Shown: positions 46,366-56,249, numbered from the stretch's first letter. The stretch is DNA of 64,000 nucleotides from Schlegelella_A sp963778525 (GCA_963778525.1 CAVZUJ010000004.1:186001-250000), one strand, 5' to 3'. Numbers and translations are program-made. The notes: a model not told the origin generated them from the letters alone.

Positions 46366-48386
46366 TCTCCCTCTGCGAAAGCGTTCCCCGAGCGCCGGAA
46401 CGAACGGCTCTCGAAACGCGCCGGGTCGATCGCATCGAGCAGGTCGGCCTCCAGCGGAACCGGTGCTGCGCACACCATCGCTGCCAGCACCTGCGCGCCC
46501 AGCGCCGACCAGGCAATGCCGCGCGAGCCCAGTGCCGTGAGCAGGAACAGACCCGGAACTCGCGGCGCAAAACGGGGTTGGTCGGGTCGCGTCGATCTGG
46601 CCTGTGCGAAGCCTTGTTTCAATCCGGAGCCCAGCATCGCGAACGGCAGTGCCCCGACGAGCGGCAAGCGATCGTGCGCAACGTAACGAAACGAAACTCG
46701 GCCGAGCAGCTGGCCGGGATCGAGGTCGGGTCGATCGGCGAGAAGGGTGCCCAGGCGCGCGAGGTTCGCTGCGTGATCCTCGAGGCTGGGCTCCGGACGC
46801 TCGTCACCCGCTTGCGACGTGGCGCCGAACCAGATCCGGCCGGCGATCGCCGGCAGCACATAGCCGGCACCGGCGATCGGCAGGCGCGGCCGGCTCGCCG
46901 CGGGCCAGAGCGCGGCCGGTGTGGCGCTGATCTGTCCGCGCTGGCGCTCGATCGGCCAGTCGGCCGCGCCGAGCAGGGCCGCCGCGCCGCCGGCGTTGGC
47001 GAGAACGACCGTCGCCGATGAGGCGAGCTCGGCGCCGGACGTGTCGAGCACGAGCCATCGTCCGTCGGCGCCGCGCCGCAAGGCTGCCGCGTCGGATTGC
47101 AGTCGCAGATCGACGCGGCTTCCGGCGCGCTCGACGTACGACCGCGCGAGGCCGCGCGGATCGACCCAGCCGCCACCGGGATAGAACCACGCGGGTGCGG
47201 CGATCGCCGTGCCGGCCAGATCGCTCGCCTCGTCGGCGGCCACCGCGCGCACGTAGTTGCCGGGCAGGCCGAGCCGGTCCAACGTGGCCTGCATTTGTGC
47301 GCCACGCTTCGCGTCGTCTTCGAGGCGGAGCAGCCCGTCGATTCGACCGTCGACGCCGTGGCTCGCGAGCGCGATTCCGATCTGGCCGCTCGCCGCGAAA
47401 GCGGCGGCCCGATTGAAGCGCGCATGGCGGCCGTCGTCGCGATGGACGACGCCATGGAACAAACCGGCGGCGTTGCCCGAGCCCTCGCTGGCGATGGCCC
47501 GACCGCGCTCGAGGATGATCGATGAGCGCCCCTGTTCGGCGAGCGCGCAGGCCAGCGCACAACCGGCGAGGCCGGCGCCGATGATGATGACCGCGTCGCC
47601 TTCGGCCGTTGGGGCGATGGCATGCCGCCGTGGACTGGCGCGCGGCGCGAACCGTGGCGAAAATTGTGCGAGCGTGATCTCGCGCTTGCCGCCGATGCCG
47701 GGAGCACGACGGCAGAGGAAGCCAGCCGCGCTCAAACCGTCACGCACCGGGCGAGCCACCGTCCAGGTGGCTGCCGTCGCCTTCGGCGCGGCAATCCGCG
47801 CAATCGCCTTGAAGAGGCGCGGCTCCCACATCTGCGGATTCTTCGCCGGTGCGAAGCCGTCGAGGAAGAAGGCATCGACGGCAGCCTCGATCTGCGGCAA
47901 CCACGCGGCAACCTCACCGAAGGCGAGCAGCAGCTGGATGCGGCCGCCTTCGAAGCCCAGGCGATGCAGGTTGCAGGTCAACGGCGGCCACGCCGCCAGG
48001 AGCTGGGCGGCGAGCGGTGCCAGCGTCGGATCGCGTTGCAGCGCCGCCATGTCGGCGCCCAGCAGCGGCCGCGATTCGATCGAGATGAAGTGAAGATGCT
48101 GGCAGCGCTTCGGGTCGTCGCGCCAGGCCGACCAGCTCGCAAGAAAGTTGTTGCCCAGGCCGAAGCCTGTCTCGAGGATGACGAAGCGTTCGCGATCCTG
48201 CCAGCGCGCAGGCAGCTCGTTGCCGGCGAGAAAGACATGCCGTGCCTGCTCGAGCGCACCGTGTCTCGGGTGGTAGACATCGCCGAACTCGGGTGCGATC
48301 GGCACACCGTCGACGTCGCGGCCGAGGCGCGCCGGTGCGATCGGCGTCGTCCTCACGGTGCGGCTGATGCGCGCACCGCAAGCCAC
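46320..48386 (-). CDS. mnmC: bifunctional tRNA 5-methylaminomethyl-2-thiouridine biosynthesis protein MnmC
   Basis: MnmC completes mnm5s2U34 in tRNA for Lys, Glu and Gln. The N-terminal methyltransferase shows FVILETGFGLGNNFLASW and AVDAFFLDGFAPAKNPQMW; the C-terminal FAD-dependent oxidoreductase begins AVIIIGAGLAGCALACALAEQ near residue 265 and includes GNAAGLFHGVVHRDDG. At 688 residues it is full length and free of frame breaks. It overlaps the DUF3445 gene at its 5' side by 34 bp and the small lysine-rich gene at its 3' side. The exact start could be a few codons later. Confidence 0.94.
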   Translation of the reverse strand: MACGARISRTVRTTPIAPARLGRDVDGVPIAPEFGDVYHPRHGALEQARHVFLAGNELPARWQDRERFVILETGFGLGNNFLASWSAWRDDPKRCQHLHFISIESRPLLGADMAALQRDPTLAPLAAQLLAAWPPLTCNLHRLGFEGGRIQLLLAFGEVAAWLPQIEAAVDAFFLDGFAPAKNPQMWEPRLFKAIARIAAPKATAATWTVARPVRDGLSAAGFLCRRAPGIGGKREITLAQFSPRFAPRASPRRHAIAPTAEGDAVIIIGAGLAGCALACALAEQGRSSIILERGRAIASEGSGNAAGLFHGVVHRDDGRHARFNRAAAFAASGQIGIALASHGVDGRIDGLLRLEDDAKRGAQMQATLDRLGLPGNYVRAVAADEASDLAGTAIAAPAWFYPGGGWVDPRGLARSYVERAGSRVDLRLQSDAAALRRGADGRWLVLDTSGAELASSATVVLANAGGAAALLGAADWPIERQRGQISATPAALWPAASRPRLPIAGAGYVLPAIAGRIWFGATSQAGDERPEPSLEDHAANLARLGTLLADRPDLDPGQLLGRVSFRYVAHDRLPLVGALPFAMLGSGLKQGFAQARSTRPDQPRFAPRVPGLFLLTALGSRGIAWSALGAQVLAAMVCAAPVPLEADLLDAIDPARFESRSFRRSGNAFAEGDQEPEGPIVTGSAGA

Positions 48387-49289
48387 TGCAGCAGTCGGTC
48401 GCGAACCTCCACAAGGCCGCGGTACGCGAGCACCGCCGGACTCATGCTCGACAAGGCCGCATGCACGCGCAGCGCAGCGTCGGCGGAATCGATCGCGTCG
48501 GTCAGCGGCGCGCTGCGCACGCGGATCGTGAACACCGCCTGGCGGGCGGCAGCGAGCGGAATGAAGGTCTGATACTCATGGCGAAAGCTGGCGATCGCCG
48601 CGATGGCCTCGGCGCTGCCCGCCTGGGGCCAGACCTTCGGCTCTCGCGCCGGGTGCTGGTGCAGGCGCGGGTCGGCCGAAATTGTCCAGACCGACCGCTC
48701 CCAGCGATCGCTGCCGGTCACCAGCCGCGCCAGCTGGTCGCTGGCGGCGACGAGCAAGGCGTTGTCGGCCACCGGCGCGTGTACCTCGGCGAAGTGACGG
48801 CCGACCTTGTCTTCGGGCGCCCAGCGCGAAGGCAGGCAGACCGCCAGCCAGGGGATGGTGGCGTCGTCGCCGTCGATGACGGCGAAGTCTTCCTCGAAGG
48901 CAAGACAGAGCAGGGCGGTGGCGCGCTGCGCCGGCGGCAGGCCGTGCAGCAGCGCTCCGATCGCGGAGTCGCCATCGCCTTCGGGCTGTCCATCCCGGAC
49001 GGCCCAGCCGAGCGCGGGCGCAACGAAACTTCTCGGCGCCGTTGCGCGTGAAGGTCGGCGTCTTGCTTGTCGCTGCCTCGTCTGCAATCGCGTTCAGCAC
49101 AGGCAACGAATCGAATCCAGCCGTTGCCACCAGCGCCCGGTTCGGATTGCGGCCGAGCACAGCGATCTTTTCGCGAAGATGAACGCCGCCTGGGAGTGCA
49201 GGCGTCAGCTGCGGTGCTCCGGGCACAACCCGGCGCAGGCCCGGCTGCATGCGAAAAGGCGCGACGACCTGGGTGAAATCGAAAGGCAC
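48353..49289 (-). CDS. DUF3445 / heme-dependent oxidative N-demethylase family protein (one extra base)
   Basis: A protein of about 311 residues assembled from two frames: FDFTQVVAPFRMQPGLRRVV, VHLREKIAVLGRNPNRALV, then GWAVRDGQPEGDGDSAIGAL, FAVIDGDDATIPWLAVCLPS, WAPEDKVGRHFAEVHAPVAD and SFRHEYQTFIPLAAARQAVFT. The W-x-x-x-DK-x-GR-x-F-x-x-x-H pattern with a distal R-x-E-x-Q-T is the DUF3445 signature, whose conserved His/Arg bind heme in studied members. The break at 49025-49026 is a Phe codon written TT-T-C. The GTG at 49289 gives a span of 937 nt, one over a multiple of three. It lies between mnmC and efp. Confidence 0.83.
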
Positions 49290-49363
49290 CGATGAATGAT
49301 GCCGTGTCTCGAGCGCTGCGCACAAACCCGGTCGGTCCGGGTCGCGCGCCGTCGCGAGAAAGC

Positions 49364-49918
49364 CTAGACGCGCTTCTTGTATTCGTTCGTGCGCGTGTCG
49401 ATCTCGACCTTGTCGCCCGTCTGCACGAACAGCGGCACCGAGATCTCGAGGCCGGTCGCGAGCTTGGCGTTCTTCAGGACCTTGCCCGAGGTGTCGCCCT
49501 TGACGGCCGGCTCGGTGTCGACGATCTCGCGCACCACGGTCGTCGGCAGCTCGACCGAGATGGCCTTGCCGTCGTAGAACACGACCTCGACGGGCATCGC
49601 GTCTTCCAGATACTGGATCGCATCGCCCATGTTCTCGGACTCGACCTCGAACTGGTTGTATTCGGCGTCCATGAAGGCGTACATCGGGTCGGCGAAGTAG
49701 GAATAGGTGCACTCCTTCTTGTCGAGGATGACCTGGTCCATCTTGTCGTCGGCCTTGAAGACCACTTCGGTGCCGGAGTTGCTGAGCAGGCTCTTCAGCT
49801 TCATGCGCACGGTGGCCGAGTTGCGGCCACCGCGGCTGTATTCGGTCTTGAGGACGACCATCGGGTCTTTGCCATGCATGATGACGTTGCCGGCGCGGAT
49901 TTCCTGGGCGAGTTTCAT
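49364..49918 (-). CDS. efp: elongation factor P, arginine type
   Basis: EF-P binds between the P and E sites and relieves stalling at proline runs. The 184-residue protein has the three-domain layout and ends TRTNEYKKRV. The loop that is modified reads YSRGGRNSA; the modified position is Arg32, not Lys, so it belongs to the rhamnosylated class. The glycosyltransferase gene that modifies it lies 60 bp upstream on the same strand. The ATG at 49918 is preceded by a GAAGATCAGATC stretch; the longer frame to 49954 is not needed. Confidence 0.96.
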   Translation of the reverse strand: MKLAQEIRAGNVIMHGKDPMVVLKTEYSRGGRNSATVRMKLKSLLSNSGTEVVFKADDKMDQVILDKKECTYSYFADPMYAFMDAEYNQFEVESENMGDAIQYLEDAMPVEVVFYDGKAISVELPTTVVREIVDTEPAVKGDTSGKVLKNAKLATGLEISVPLFVQTGDKVEIDTRTNEYKKRV

Positions 49919-49978
49919 GATCTGATCTTCTGAGGGGGAGCGCGTGACGGCCAAAAGGCCGGCGCAAAGCCTTCGATT

Positions 49979-51033
49979 CTAGCCTTTCGAGGCGACGAAA
50001 TCGAGGAGCGCAGAGCTCAGGTCGCCACGGGCGATGCAGCGCTCGCGAAACCGCCGGCAGTGCGCCCGCCCAAACGCTCGGCGTCGACGCCTGCGAAGGC
50101 CGCAGACACCCGCTCCGGCGTGTCCAGACCGTTCCAGCTCGCGAAGAGCGTACGCAGGCACGCGAGTGAGCCGGGCGCACCCTCGAGAAAGCGATCGAGA
50201 AAGGCGTCGAGCTTGAGTTCGTGAGCACCGTCGTCCTGAGGATAGAGCTGCCAGACGAAAGGTGCGCCCGACCAGAGGGCTCGCACCAGGGAGTCCTCGC
50301 CGCGAACGAAGTTGAGATCCGTGGACCACAGCAGGCGGTCGAAATCCGGCTGAGCGAGCGCAGGCAACCGAACCGCGCGAAGGCGGTCGCGGCGCAAGGC
50401 CGGCCCGAGCAGCGCTTCGCATTGCTCGGCGGCCGCGCCGGGTGTCAGGAGCAGCAAGGTCGGCGCTGTGGCCAGGACCTCGAGCCAGCCGGCGAGCGCC
50501 GGATTGCGATAGCAGAAGAGGCTCACGCAGCGCTCGCCTGCGAGGCGTTCGATGCCCAGACCGCGCAGCCACTCCCGCCCGTCGCCGAAGCGCTCGCGCT
50601 GCCGGAGGAGGTCCGGCTCGAGCAGGAGTCCGCCGCTCTGCTCGCTGAAGCCGGGATAGAAGAACCAGAGCGGGCTCGGCTCGCCGCGCGCGTCGAAGCG
50701 CGGCGACGGGTGGCCGTGCGATCGCTCGACATAGGCCTCGGCGCTGAGGTGCTCGACGTTCACTCGCACGCGCGCCGGCACGGCAGGCTCTTCTTCCGGC
50801 AGGCCGCAGCCGAAGGTCTCGATCCAGACATCGGCGGGTGCCCGGGCACCGGCCTGCCACGTCGTCACCTCGACGCGTGGCGCGCCGCGCGGCGCCATCC
50901 AGGCCAGCGCGCGCGCGTCATCGATGGCGAGCCGCACGTCGATGCCGCGCCGGCCGAGGTCGGCGGCCAGCCGCCAGGCGAAGCCGACGTCGCCGAAGTT
51001 GTCGACGACGCGGCAAAAGACTGTCCATCGCAT
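49979..51033 (-). CDS. earP: EF-P arginine rhamnosyltransferase EarP (two extra bases)
   Basis: EarP transfers rhamnose from dTDP-beta-L-rhamnose to Arg32 of EF-P. The N-terminal WTVFCRVVDNFGDVGFAWRLA contains the conserved NFGD Asp, and LNFVRGEDSLVRALWSGAPFVWQLYPQDDGAH contains the conserved Asp/Glu nucleotide-sugar site. The published frame ends early at 50017, but the family's C-terminus lies in another frame ending at 49979. Doubled codons at 50085-50086 (Val) and 50057-50058 (Leu) reconnect them as VTPSVWAGALRRFRERC and GDLSSALLDFVASKG. The 1055-nt span is two over a multiple of three, giving 350 residues. The start ATG at 51033 is the one giving MRWTVF. Confidence 0.92.
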
Positions 51034-51089
51034 CCGGCCGATTATCGAAGCGGGACCCGGCGCCGGGCCGCGCGGCACAATCGTTCGCG

Positions 51090-53045
51090 ATGAGCGAAGA
51101 GGCCGTCGAGCCGCCCACCGAATCCGCCAGCGAGGCCAGCACCGTCCGGCGCGAGCGGCTGCTCGCCGAAGTGGCGGCGCTGCCGAACCTGCCTGGCGTC
51201 TACCGCTACTTCGACGCCGGCGGCGCGCTGCTCTACGTCGGCAAGGCGCGCGACCTGAAGAAGCGGGTCTCGAGCTACTTCAACAAGCGCCACGCCGGCA
51301 GCGAGCATGCGATCTGGGTCGGCCACATGGTCGCGCGGATCGCCCGCATGGAGACCACGGTGGTGCGCTCGGAGGCCGAAGCGCTGCTGCTCGAGAACAA
51401 CCTCATCAAGGCACTGGCGCCGCGCTTCAACATCCGCTTCGTCGACGACAAGAGCTATCCGTATCTGAAGATCGCGTCGCATCGCTTCCCGCGCGTGGCG
51501 TACTACCGCGGCGCGGTCGACCAGAAGCATCGCTACTTCGGGCCGTTTCCGAGCGCCTGGGCGGTCAAGGACTCGATCCAGCTGCTGCAGAAGGTCTTTC
51601 ACCTGCGCACCTGCGAGGACACGGTGTTCGCGAACCGGTCGCGGCCGTGCCTGCTCTATCAGATCAAGCGCTGCTCCGGTCCGTGCGTCGGCTACATCGA
51701 ACCAGCCGACTACGCCCGCGACGTTGCCAACGCCGAGCGCTTCCTGCAGGGCGACCAGCAGGAGCTGCTGGATTCGCTGCAGGCGCAGATGATGGCTCGC
51801 GCCGAAGCCCTGCAATTCGAGCAGGCGGCCGAGATCCGCAACCAGATCGGCTCGCTCTCGCGCGTGCTGCACCAGCAGTCGGTGGAAGACAACACCGGGG
51901 CGCGCACCAAGGATGCCGACATCCTGGCCGTCAAGGTCGACGGCGGGCGCGCCTGCGTCAACCTGGCGATGGTGCGCGGCGGCCGCCATCTTGGCGACCG
52001 GCCCTACTTCCCGAAGCACGTCGAGGCGGCGATCCCGGCGGGCCTGCAGGGAGAGGACGACGCCGAAGGCGCTGCCGACAAGCCCGTCGAAGTGCGCGTG
52101 CTCGAAGCATTCATCGCCCAGCACTACCTGGAGGGTGGCTTGCCGCCCCTGCTGATCGTCAGCCATGCGGTCGACAAGACCCTGGTCGAGACCCTCGGTG
52201 CACAGGCGGGCACGAAGACGACGGTGCAGCATCAGCCGCGCGAGCAGCGCCGGGCCTGGCTCGACATGTGCATCAAGGGCGCGGCGCTCCGCCTGGCGCA
52301 GTTGCTGGCCGAGGAGGGCTCGCAGCAGGCGCGCACGCGCGCGCTGGTTGAAGCGCTCGACATCGCCGTCGAAGACCTGCAGGCGTTTCGCGTCGAGTGC
52401 TTCGACGTCAGCCATACCGCCGGCGAGGCGACGCAGGCTTCCTGCGTCGTCTTCGAAGCGCACAAGATGCAAAGTGCGCAATACCGGCGCTACAACATCG
52501 CCGGCATCACGCCGGGCGACGACTACGCGGCCATGCGCCAGGTGCTGACCCGCCGCTATGCCAAGCTGGTCGAGGCTGCGAGCCTCGGAACGGCGCGCTT
52601 GCCCGACATCGTGCTGGTCGACGGCGGCAAGGGCCAGGTCAGCGTTGCCCGGGAGGTGTTCGAAGAGCTCGGCATCGAGCTCTCGCGCATCGTCGGCGTC
52701 GAGAAAGGGGAAGGGCGAAAGGTCGGTCTCGAGGAGCTGGTCTTCGCCGACGGCCGGCCCAAGGTCGGTCTCGGTCGCGAGTCGGCCGCCTTGATGCTGG
52801 TGGCGCAGATCCGCGACGAGGCGCATCGCTTCGCCATCACCGGAATGCGGGCCCGCCGTGCCAGTGTGCGCACCGGAGCGAGCCGGCTCGAGGACATCGC
52901 CGGCATCGGCCCCAGAAAACGCGCCAAACTGCTGCAGCGCTTCGGCGGTGCGCGTGGCGTCGGCCACGCCAGCGTGGAAGATCTCGTCACCGTCGAGGGC
53001 ATCTCACGCGAGCTTGCCGAGGAAATCTATCGTGCCCTGCATTGA
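51090..53045 (+). CDS. uvrC: excinuclease ABC subunit C
   Basis: UvrC makes both incisions in nucleotide excision repair. The 651-residue protein has the GIY-YIG nuclease (LPGVYRYFDAGGALLYVGKA), the UvrB-binding UVR segment (ALQFEQAAEIRNQIGSLS), the RNase-H-like domain (VECFDVSHTAGEATQASCVVF and LPDIVLVDGGKGQVSVA), and paired helix-hairpin-helix motifs near the end (LEDIAGIGPRKRAKLLQRF, LVTVEGISRELAEEIY). It is intact. The ATG at 51090 is the only start that places the GIY domain normally; CACAAT at 51077-51082 suggests a promoter right before it. It diverges from earP across 56 bp. Confidence 0.96.
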   Translation: MSEEAVEPPTESASEASTVRRERLLAEVAALPNLPGVYRYFDAGGALLYVGKARDLKKRVSSYFNKRHAGSEHAIWVGHMVARIARMETTVVRSEAEALLLENNLIKALAPRFNIRFVDDKSYPYLKIASHRFPRVAYYRGAVDQKHRYFGPFPSAWAVKDSIQLLQKVFHLRTCEDTVFANRSRPCLLYQIKRCSGPCVGYIEPADYARDVANAERFLQGDQQELLDSLQAQMMARAEALQFEQAAEIRNQIGSLSRVLHQQSVEDNTGARTKDADILAVKVDGGRACVNLAMVRGGRHLGDRPYFPKHVEAAIPAGLQGEDDAEGAADKPVEVRVLEAFIAQHYLEGGLPPLLIVSHAVDKTLVETLGAQAGTKTTVQHQPREQRRAWLDMCIKGAALRLAQLLAEEGSQQARTRALVEALDIAVEDLQAFRVECFDVSHTAGEATQASCVVFEAHKMQSAQYRRYNIAGITPGDDYAAMRQVLTRRYAKLVEAASLGTARLPDIVLVDGGKGQVSVAREVFEELGIELSRIVGVEKGEGRKVGLEELVFADGRPKVGLGRESAALMLVAQIRDEAHRFAITGMRARRASVRTGASRLEDIAGIGPRKRAKLLQRFGGARGVGHASVEDLVTVEGISRELAEEIYRALH

Positions 53046-53590
53046 CCCCTCTTCGCCGGCCGCCTCGCGTCCGGCTCGCACTGCTTGGTGCAGCGGCTTG
53101 CGTCCTTGCCGCCTGCTCCAGCTCCACGGGAGAAGCCCCCGGCGAGACGCGCGGCAGCGGTGTGCCGAGAACCATCGCGCCGGCGGCACCCGCACCCCTG
53201 CCCGTGGTCCCGCCCTCGAGCAGTACCGGTCGTTCGCGTGCGGCGCTGCCCGCGCCCGCGGCGGTTCGCTCATGGGTGGAGGTCCGGCGCCAGGCGGCGC
53301 AGCGGCTGGTGGCCGCGAACCCCGACATCACCTACATGGGCAAGGTGCCGGAAACGCTGCTCGCCATTCCCGTGCTCGAAATCGAGTTGAACGCCGATGG
53401 CAGCATCCGCAACATCGAGGTCCTTCGGCCACCGCGCCAGGCCAAGGACACCGTGCAGATCGCTGCCGAGGCGGTGCGCCGGGCCGGCCCGTTCGGCAAC
53501 GTCTCGAAGCTGCCGAAGCCCTGGAAGTTCGTCGAGACCTTTCTCTTCGACGACAGCCGCAAGTTCAAGCCCCGCACCCTCGACGAATGA
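53042..53590 (+). CDS. predicted lipoprotein, TonB C-terminal-like
   Basis: A 182-residue exported protein. The start is taken as TTG at 53042, overlapping the uvrC stop as TTGA, which gives a compact lipoprotein signal: RLALLGAAACVLAAC with lipobox L22-A23-A24-Cys25. A Pro/Ala/Ser-rich linker follows to about residue 75, then a small domain WVEVRRQAAQRLVAANP, VLEIELNADGSIRNIEVLRP and AAEAVRRAGPFG. That last pattern resembles TonB C-terminal or TonB-like energy-transducer domains. It is the second gene after uvrC on one probable transcript. The role is unknown. Confidence 0.78.
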   Translation: MTPLRRPPRVRLALLGAAACVLAACSSSTGEAPGETRGSGVPRTIAPAAPAPLPVVPPSSSTGRSRAALPAPAAVRSWVEVRRQAAQRLVAANPDITYMGKVPETLLAIPVLEIELNADGSIRNIEVLRPPRQAKDTVQIAAEAVRRAGPFGNVSKLPKPWKFVETFLFDDSRKFKPRTLDE

Positions 53591-53647
53591 ATCTCGCGGG
53601 TGGCCGACGTCGAACGCAGCTTGCGCCGGCGCGTCACAATCCGGGCG

Positions 53648-54214
53648 ATGTTCTTCAATCTCCCGACGCTCTTCACATGGGCTCGCATCCTGGCGATCCC
53701 GCTGGTCGTCGGCATCTACTACACGACGGCTACGCCCGAGCTGCAGAACATCGTCGGCACCGCGCTCTTCATCCTCTTCGCGCTGACCGACTGGGCCGAT
53801 GGCTATCTGGCCCGCAAGCTCAACATGACCTCGGCCTTCGGTGCCTTTCTCGACCCGGTCGCCGACAAGATCCTGGTCACCGCGGCGCTGCTGGTCCTCG
53901 TGCACCTGGGTCGCCTGAACTCGCTCATCGCGCTGATCATCATCGGCCGCGAGATCGCGATCTCGGCGCTGCGCGAATGGATGGCGCAGATCGGTGCGTC
54001 GCGCAGCGTGGCCGTGCACATGCTGGGCAAGCTGAAGACGGTCGTGCAGATGGTGGCGATTCCCTTTCTGCTCTACAACGGCAAGCTGTTCGGCCTGATC
54101 GACACCGCGTTCTGGGGCACCGGACTGATCTGGATCGCCGCGGTGCTGACGATCTGGTCGATGGTCTACTACCTGCAGAAAGCCCTCCCCGAGATTCGTG
54201 CCCGTGTCCGTTGA
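53648..54214 (+). CDS. pgsA: CDP-diacylglycerol--glycerol-3-phosphate 3-phosphatidyltransferase
   Basis: PgsA makes phosphatidylglycerol phosphate, the committed step to phosphatidylglycerol and cardiolipin. The 188-residue membrane protein has four to six helices and the CDP-alcohol phosphotransferase motif DG-x2-AR-x8-G-x3-D-x3-D, seen from DGYLARKLNMTSAFG to FLDPVADK. The start MFFNLPTLFTWARILAIP is the family N-terminus, so the upstream in-frame extension to 53600 is not used. CACAAT 8 bp before the ATG could be a promoter element. The following transporter gene overlaps its last codons. Confidence 0.95.
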   Translation: MFFNLPTLFTWARILAIPLVVGIYYTTATPELQNIVGTALFILFALTDWADGYLARKLNMTSAFGAFLDPVADKILVTAALLVLVHLGRLNSLIALIIIGREIAISALREWMAQIGASRSVAVHMLGKLKTVVQMVAIPFLLYNGKLFGLIDTAFWGTGLIWIAAVLTIWSMVYYLQKALPEIRARVR

Positions 54215-55167
54215 GGCTGCAGGCGGCGCCGCAAGAGCCGGCGGCAGCGACGCGCTGCTGCGCGCCATGCCCTGGGTCTTCGTGCTCATCTGGAGCACCG
54301 GATTCGTGGTCGCTCGGCTGGCCATGCCGCACTCGCCGCCGTTCTCGTTCCTGGCCGTGCGCTTTGCCTTGTCGACCCTGTGCTTCGCGGTCTGGATCGC
54401 GCTCGCCCGTGCGGCCTGGCCACGCGGCGCGACGCAGTGGGGTCACCTCGTCGTCACCGGCGTGCTCATGCAGGCGGGCTATCTCGGCGGCGTGTGGTCG
54501 GCCATCAAGATCGGCCTCGGCGCCGGAACGGTGGCATTGCTGGTCGGCCTGCAACCAGTGCTGACTGCCCTCTGGGTCACGGCCTACGGTTCTCGTGGCG
54601 CCACGCCCGGGCGCGTGCCGATGCGCCAATGGCTGGGGCTCCTCCTCGGCTTCGCCGGCCTGGTCTTCGTTGTCTGGCCGAAGGCGGGCACCGGCGAGGT
54701 GACGCCGCTCAATCTCGGCTTCGCGCATGCTCGGGCTTCTCGGCATCACGATCGGAACGCTGTATCAGAAGCGATTCGTCGAACCCTGCGACGTGCGCAC
54801 CGCCAGCGCGATCCAGATGCTGGCCGCGCTGGTCGTCTGCGCTCCTCTCGCCTGGCTCGAGCCGGGAGCGATGGACTGGCATGTCAACCTGGTGGCGGCG
54901 ATGGCCTGGTCGGTCGTCGTACTCACGCTCGGCGGAAGCTCGCTGCTCTACCTGCTCATCCAGCGCGGCGAGGCCACCGCGGTATCGAGCCTGCTCTATC
55001 TGGTGCCGCCGTGCACCGCGCTGATGGCATGGGCATTGTTCGGCGAGGCATTCACCCCGCCGATGATGCTGGGCATGATGCTGACGGTGGCGGGCGTCGC
55101 CCTCGTCGTTCGCCGTGCGCGCGAGACGCCTGCCGGTGCCGTACCAAGAGAGGAAGCTGCGGGATGA
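54198..55167 (+). CDS. EamA-family (DMT superfamily) transporter (one extra base)
   Basis: This inner-membrane protein with ten helices in two EamA repeats begins RAMPWVFVLIWSTGFVVARL. The frame breaks at 54725-54726, an Ala codon written GC-G-C; correction gives LNLGFAMLGLLGITIGTLYQ and continues to PPMMLGMMLTVAGVALVV. The 970-nt span is one over a multiple of three, giving 322 residues. The GTG at 54198 overlaps pgsA; a second GTG at 54204 is equally possible. Its stop overlaps the next gene as ATGA. The substrate is unknown; many homologues export amino acids or metabolites. Confidence 0.88.
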
Positions 55168-56249
55168 AGAAAACCACGCATCGGATCGCGGTCATCGCCG
55201 GCGACGGCATCGGCACCGAGGTCATGCCGGAGGGCGTACGCGCGCTGGAGGCGGCGGCGAGTCGCTTCGACATCGACCTCGTGCTGGATCACTTCGACTT
55301 CGCCTCCTGGGCCTGGTACGAGAAGCACGGCAGCATGATGCCGGACGACTGGAAGGACAAGATCGGCGGGCACGACGCCATCTTCTTCGGCGCCGTCGGC
55401 TGGCCGGAGAAGATTCCGGATCACGTCTCGCTCTGGGGGTCGCTGCTGAAGTTCCGGCGCGAGTTCGATCTTTTCGTCAACCTGCGGCCGGCGCGCCTGA
55501 TGCCTGGCGTGCGCTCGCCGCTCGCCGGCCTGGCGCCCGGCGACATCGACATGATGATCGTGCGCGAGAACACCGAAGGCGAATACTCGAGCATCGGCGG
55601 CCGGATGTACGAGGGCAGCGAGCGCGAGATCGTCATGCAGCAGACGGTGATGTCGCGCTTCGGCGTCGACCGGGTGCTCGAGTACGCATTCAAGCTCGCG
55701 GCCTCGCGCCCGAAGAAGCATCTGACCTCGGCGACCAAGTCGAACGGCATCGCCATCACCATGCCGTACTGGGACGAGCGGGTCGAGGCGATGGCCACCC
55801 GGTTCCCCGAGGTGCGCGTCGACCGGTATCACATCGATATCCTCGCCGCCCATTTCGTGCAGCGGCCGCAGATCTTCGACACCGTCGTCGCGAGCAACCT
55901 TTTCGGCGACATCCTGAGCGACCTCGGGCCGGCCTGCACCGGCACGATCGGCATCGCGCCCTCTGCCAACATCGACCCGACACGCCGGCATCCGTCGCTG
56001 TTCGAGCCGGTGCACGGCTCGGCCCCCGACATCGCCGGCCAGGGCGTGGCCAATCCGATCGGGCAGATCTGGTCGGGCGCGCTGATGCTCGACTTCCTCG
56101 GCCATCGCGACGCGCACGACGCGCTCATCGCGGCCATCGAGGCGGTGCTCGACCCCGCCGCCGGCGGTCCGAAGACGCGCGATCTCGGCGGCAGCGCGAC
56201 AACCGCCGATCTCGGCCGCGCCGTGGCCGAGGCGCTGCGCAATGCGTAG
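55164..56249 (+). CDS. tartrate/D-malate-type decarboxylating dehydrogenase
   Basis: This 361-residue NAD-dependent dehydrogenase belongs to the isocitrate/isopropylmalate family. The N-terminus RIAVIAGDGIGTEVMPEG, the substrate-binding IVRENTEGEYSSIGG, TSATKSNGIAITMPYW, VASNLFGDILSDLGP and FEPVHGSAPDIAGQGVANPIG are characteristic. The LFVNLRPARLMPGV and absence of the Ser loop of isocitrate dehydrogenases point to the tartrate dehydrogenase/D-malate dehydrogenase (TtuC/DmlA) subgroup rather than LeuB. It is coupled by ATGA to the EamA transporter, which may carry its substrate or product. Confidence 0.88.
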   Translation: MKKTTHRIAVIAGDGIGTEVMPEGVRALEAAASRFDIDLVLDHFDFASWAWYEKHGSMMPDDWKDKIGGHDAIFFGAVGWPEKIPDHVSLWGSLLKFRREFDLFVNLRPARLMPGVRSPLAGLAPGDIDMMIVRENTEGEYSSIGGRMYEGSEREIVMQQTVMSRFGVDRVLEYAFKLAASRPKKHLTSATKSNGIAITMPYWDERVEAMATRFPEVRVDRYHIDILAAHFVQRPQIFDTVVASNLFGDILSDLGPACTGTIGIAPSANIDPTRRHPSLFEPVHGSAPDIAGQGVANPIGQIWSGALMLDFLGHRDAHDALIAAIEAVLDPAAGGPKTRDLGGSATTADLGRAVAEALRNA

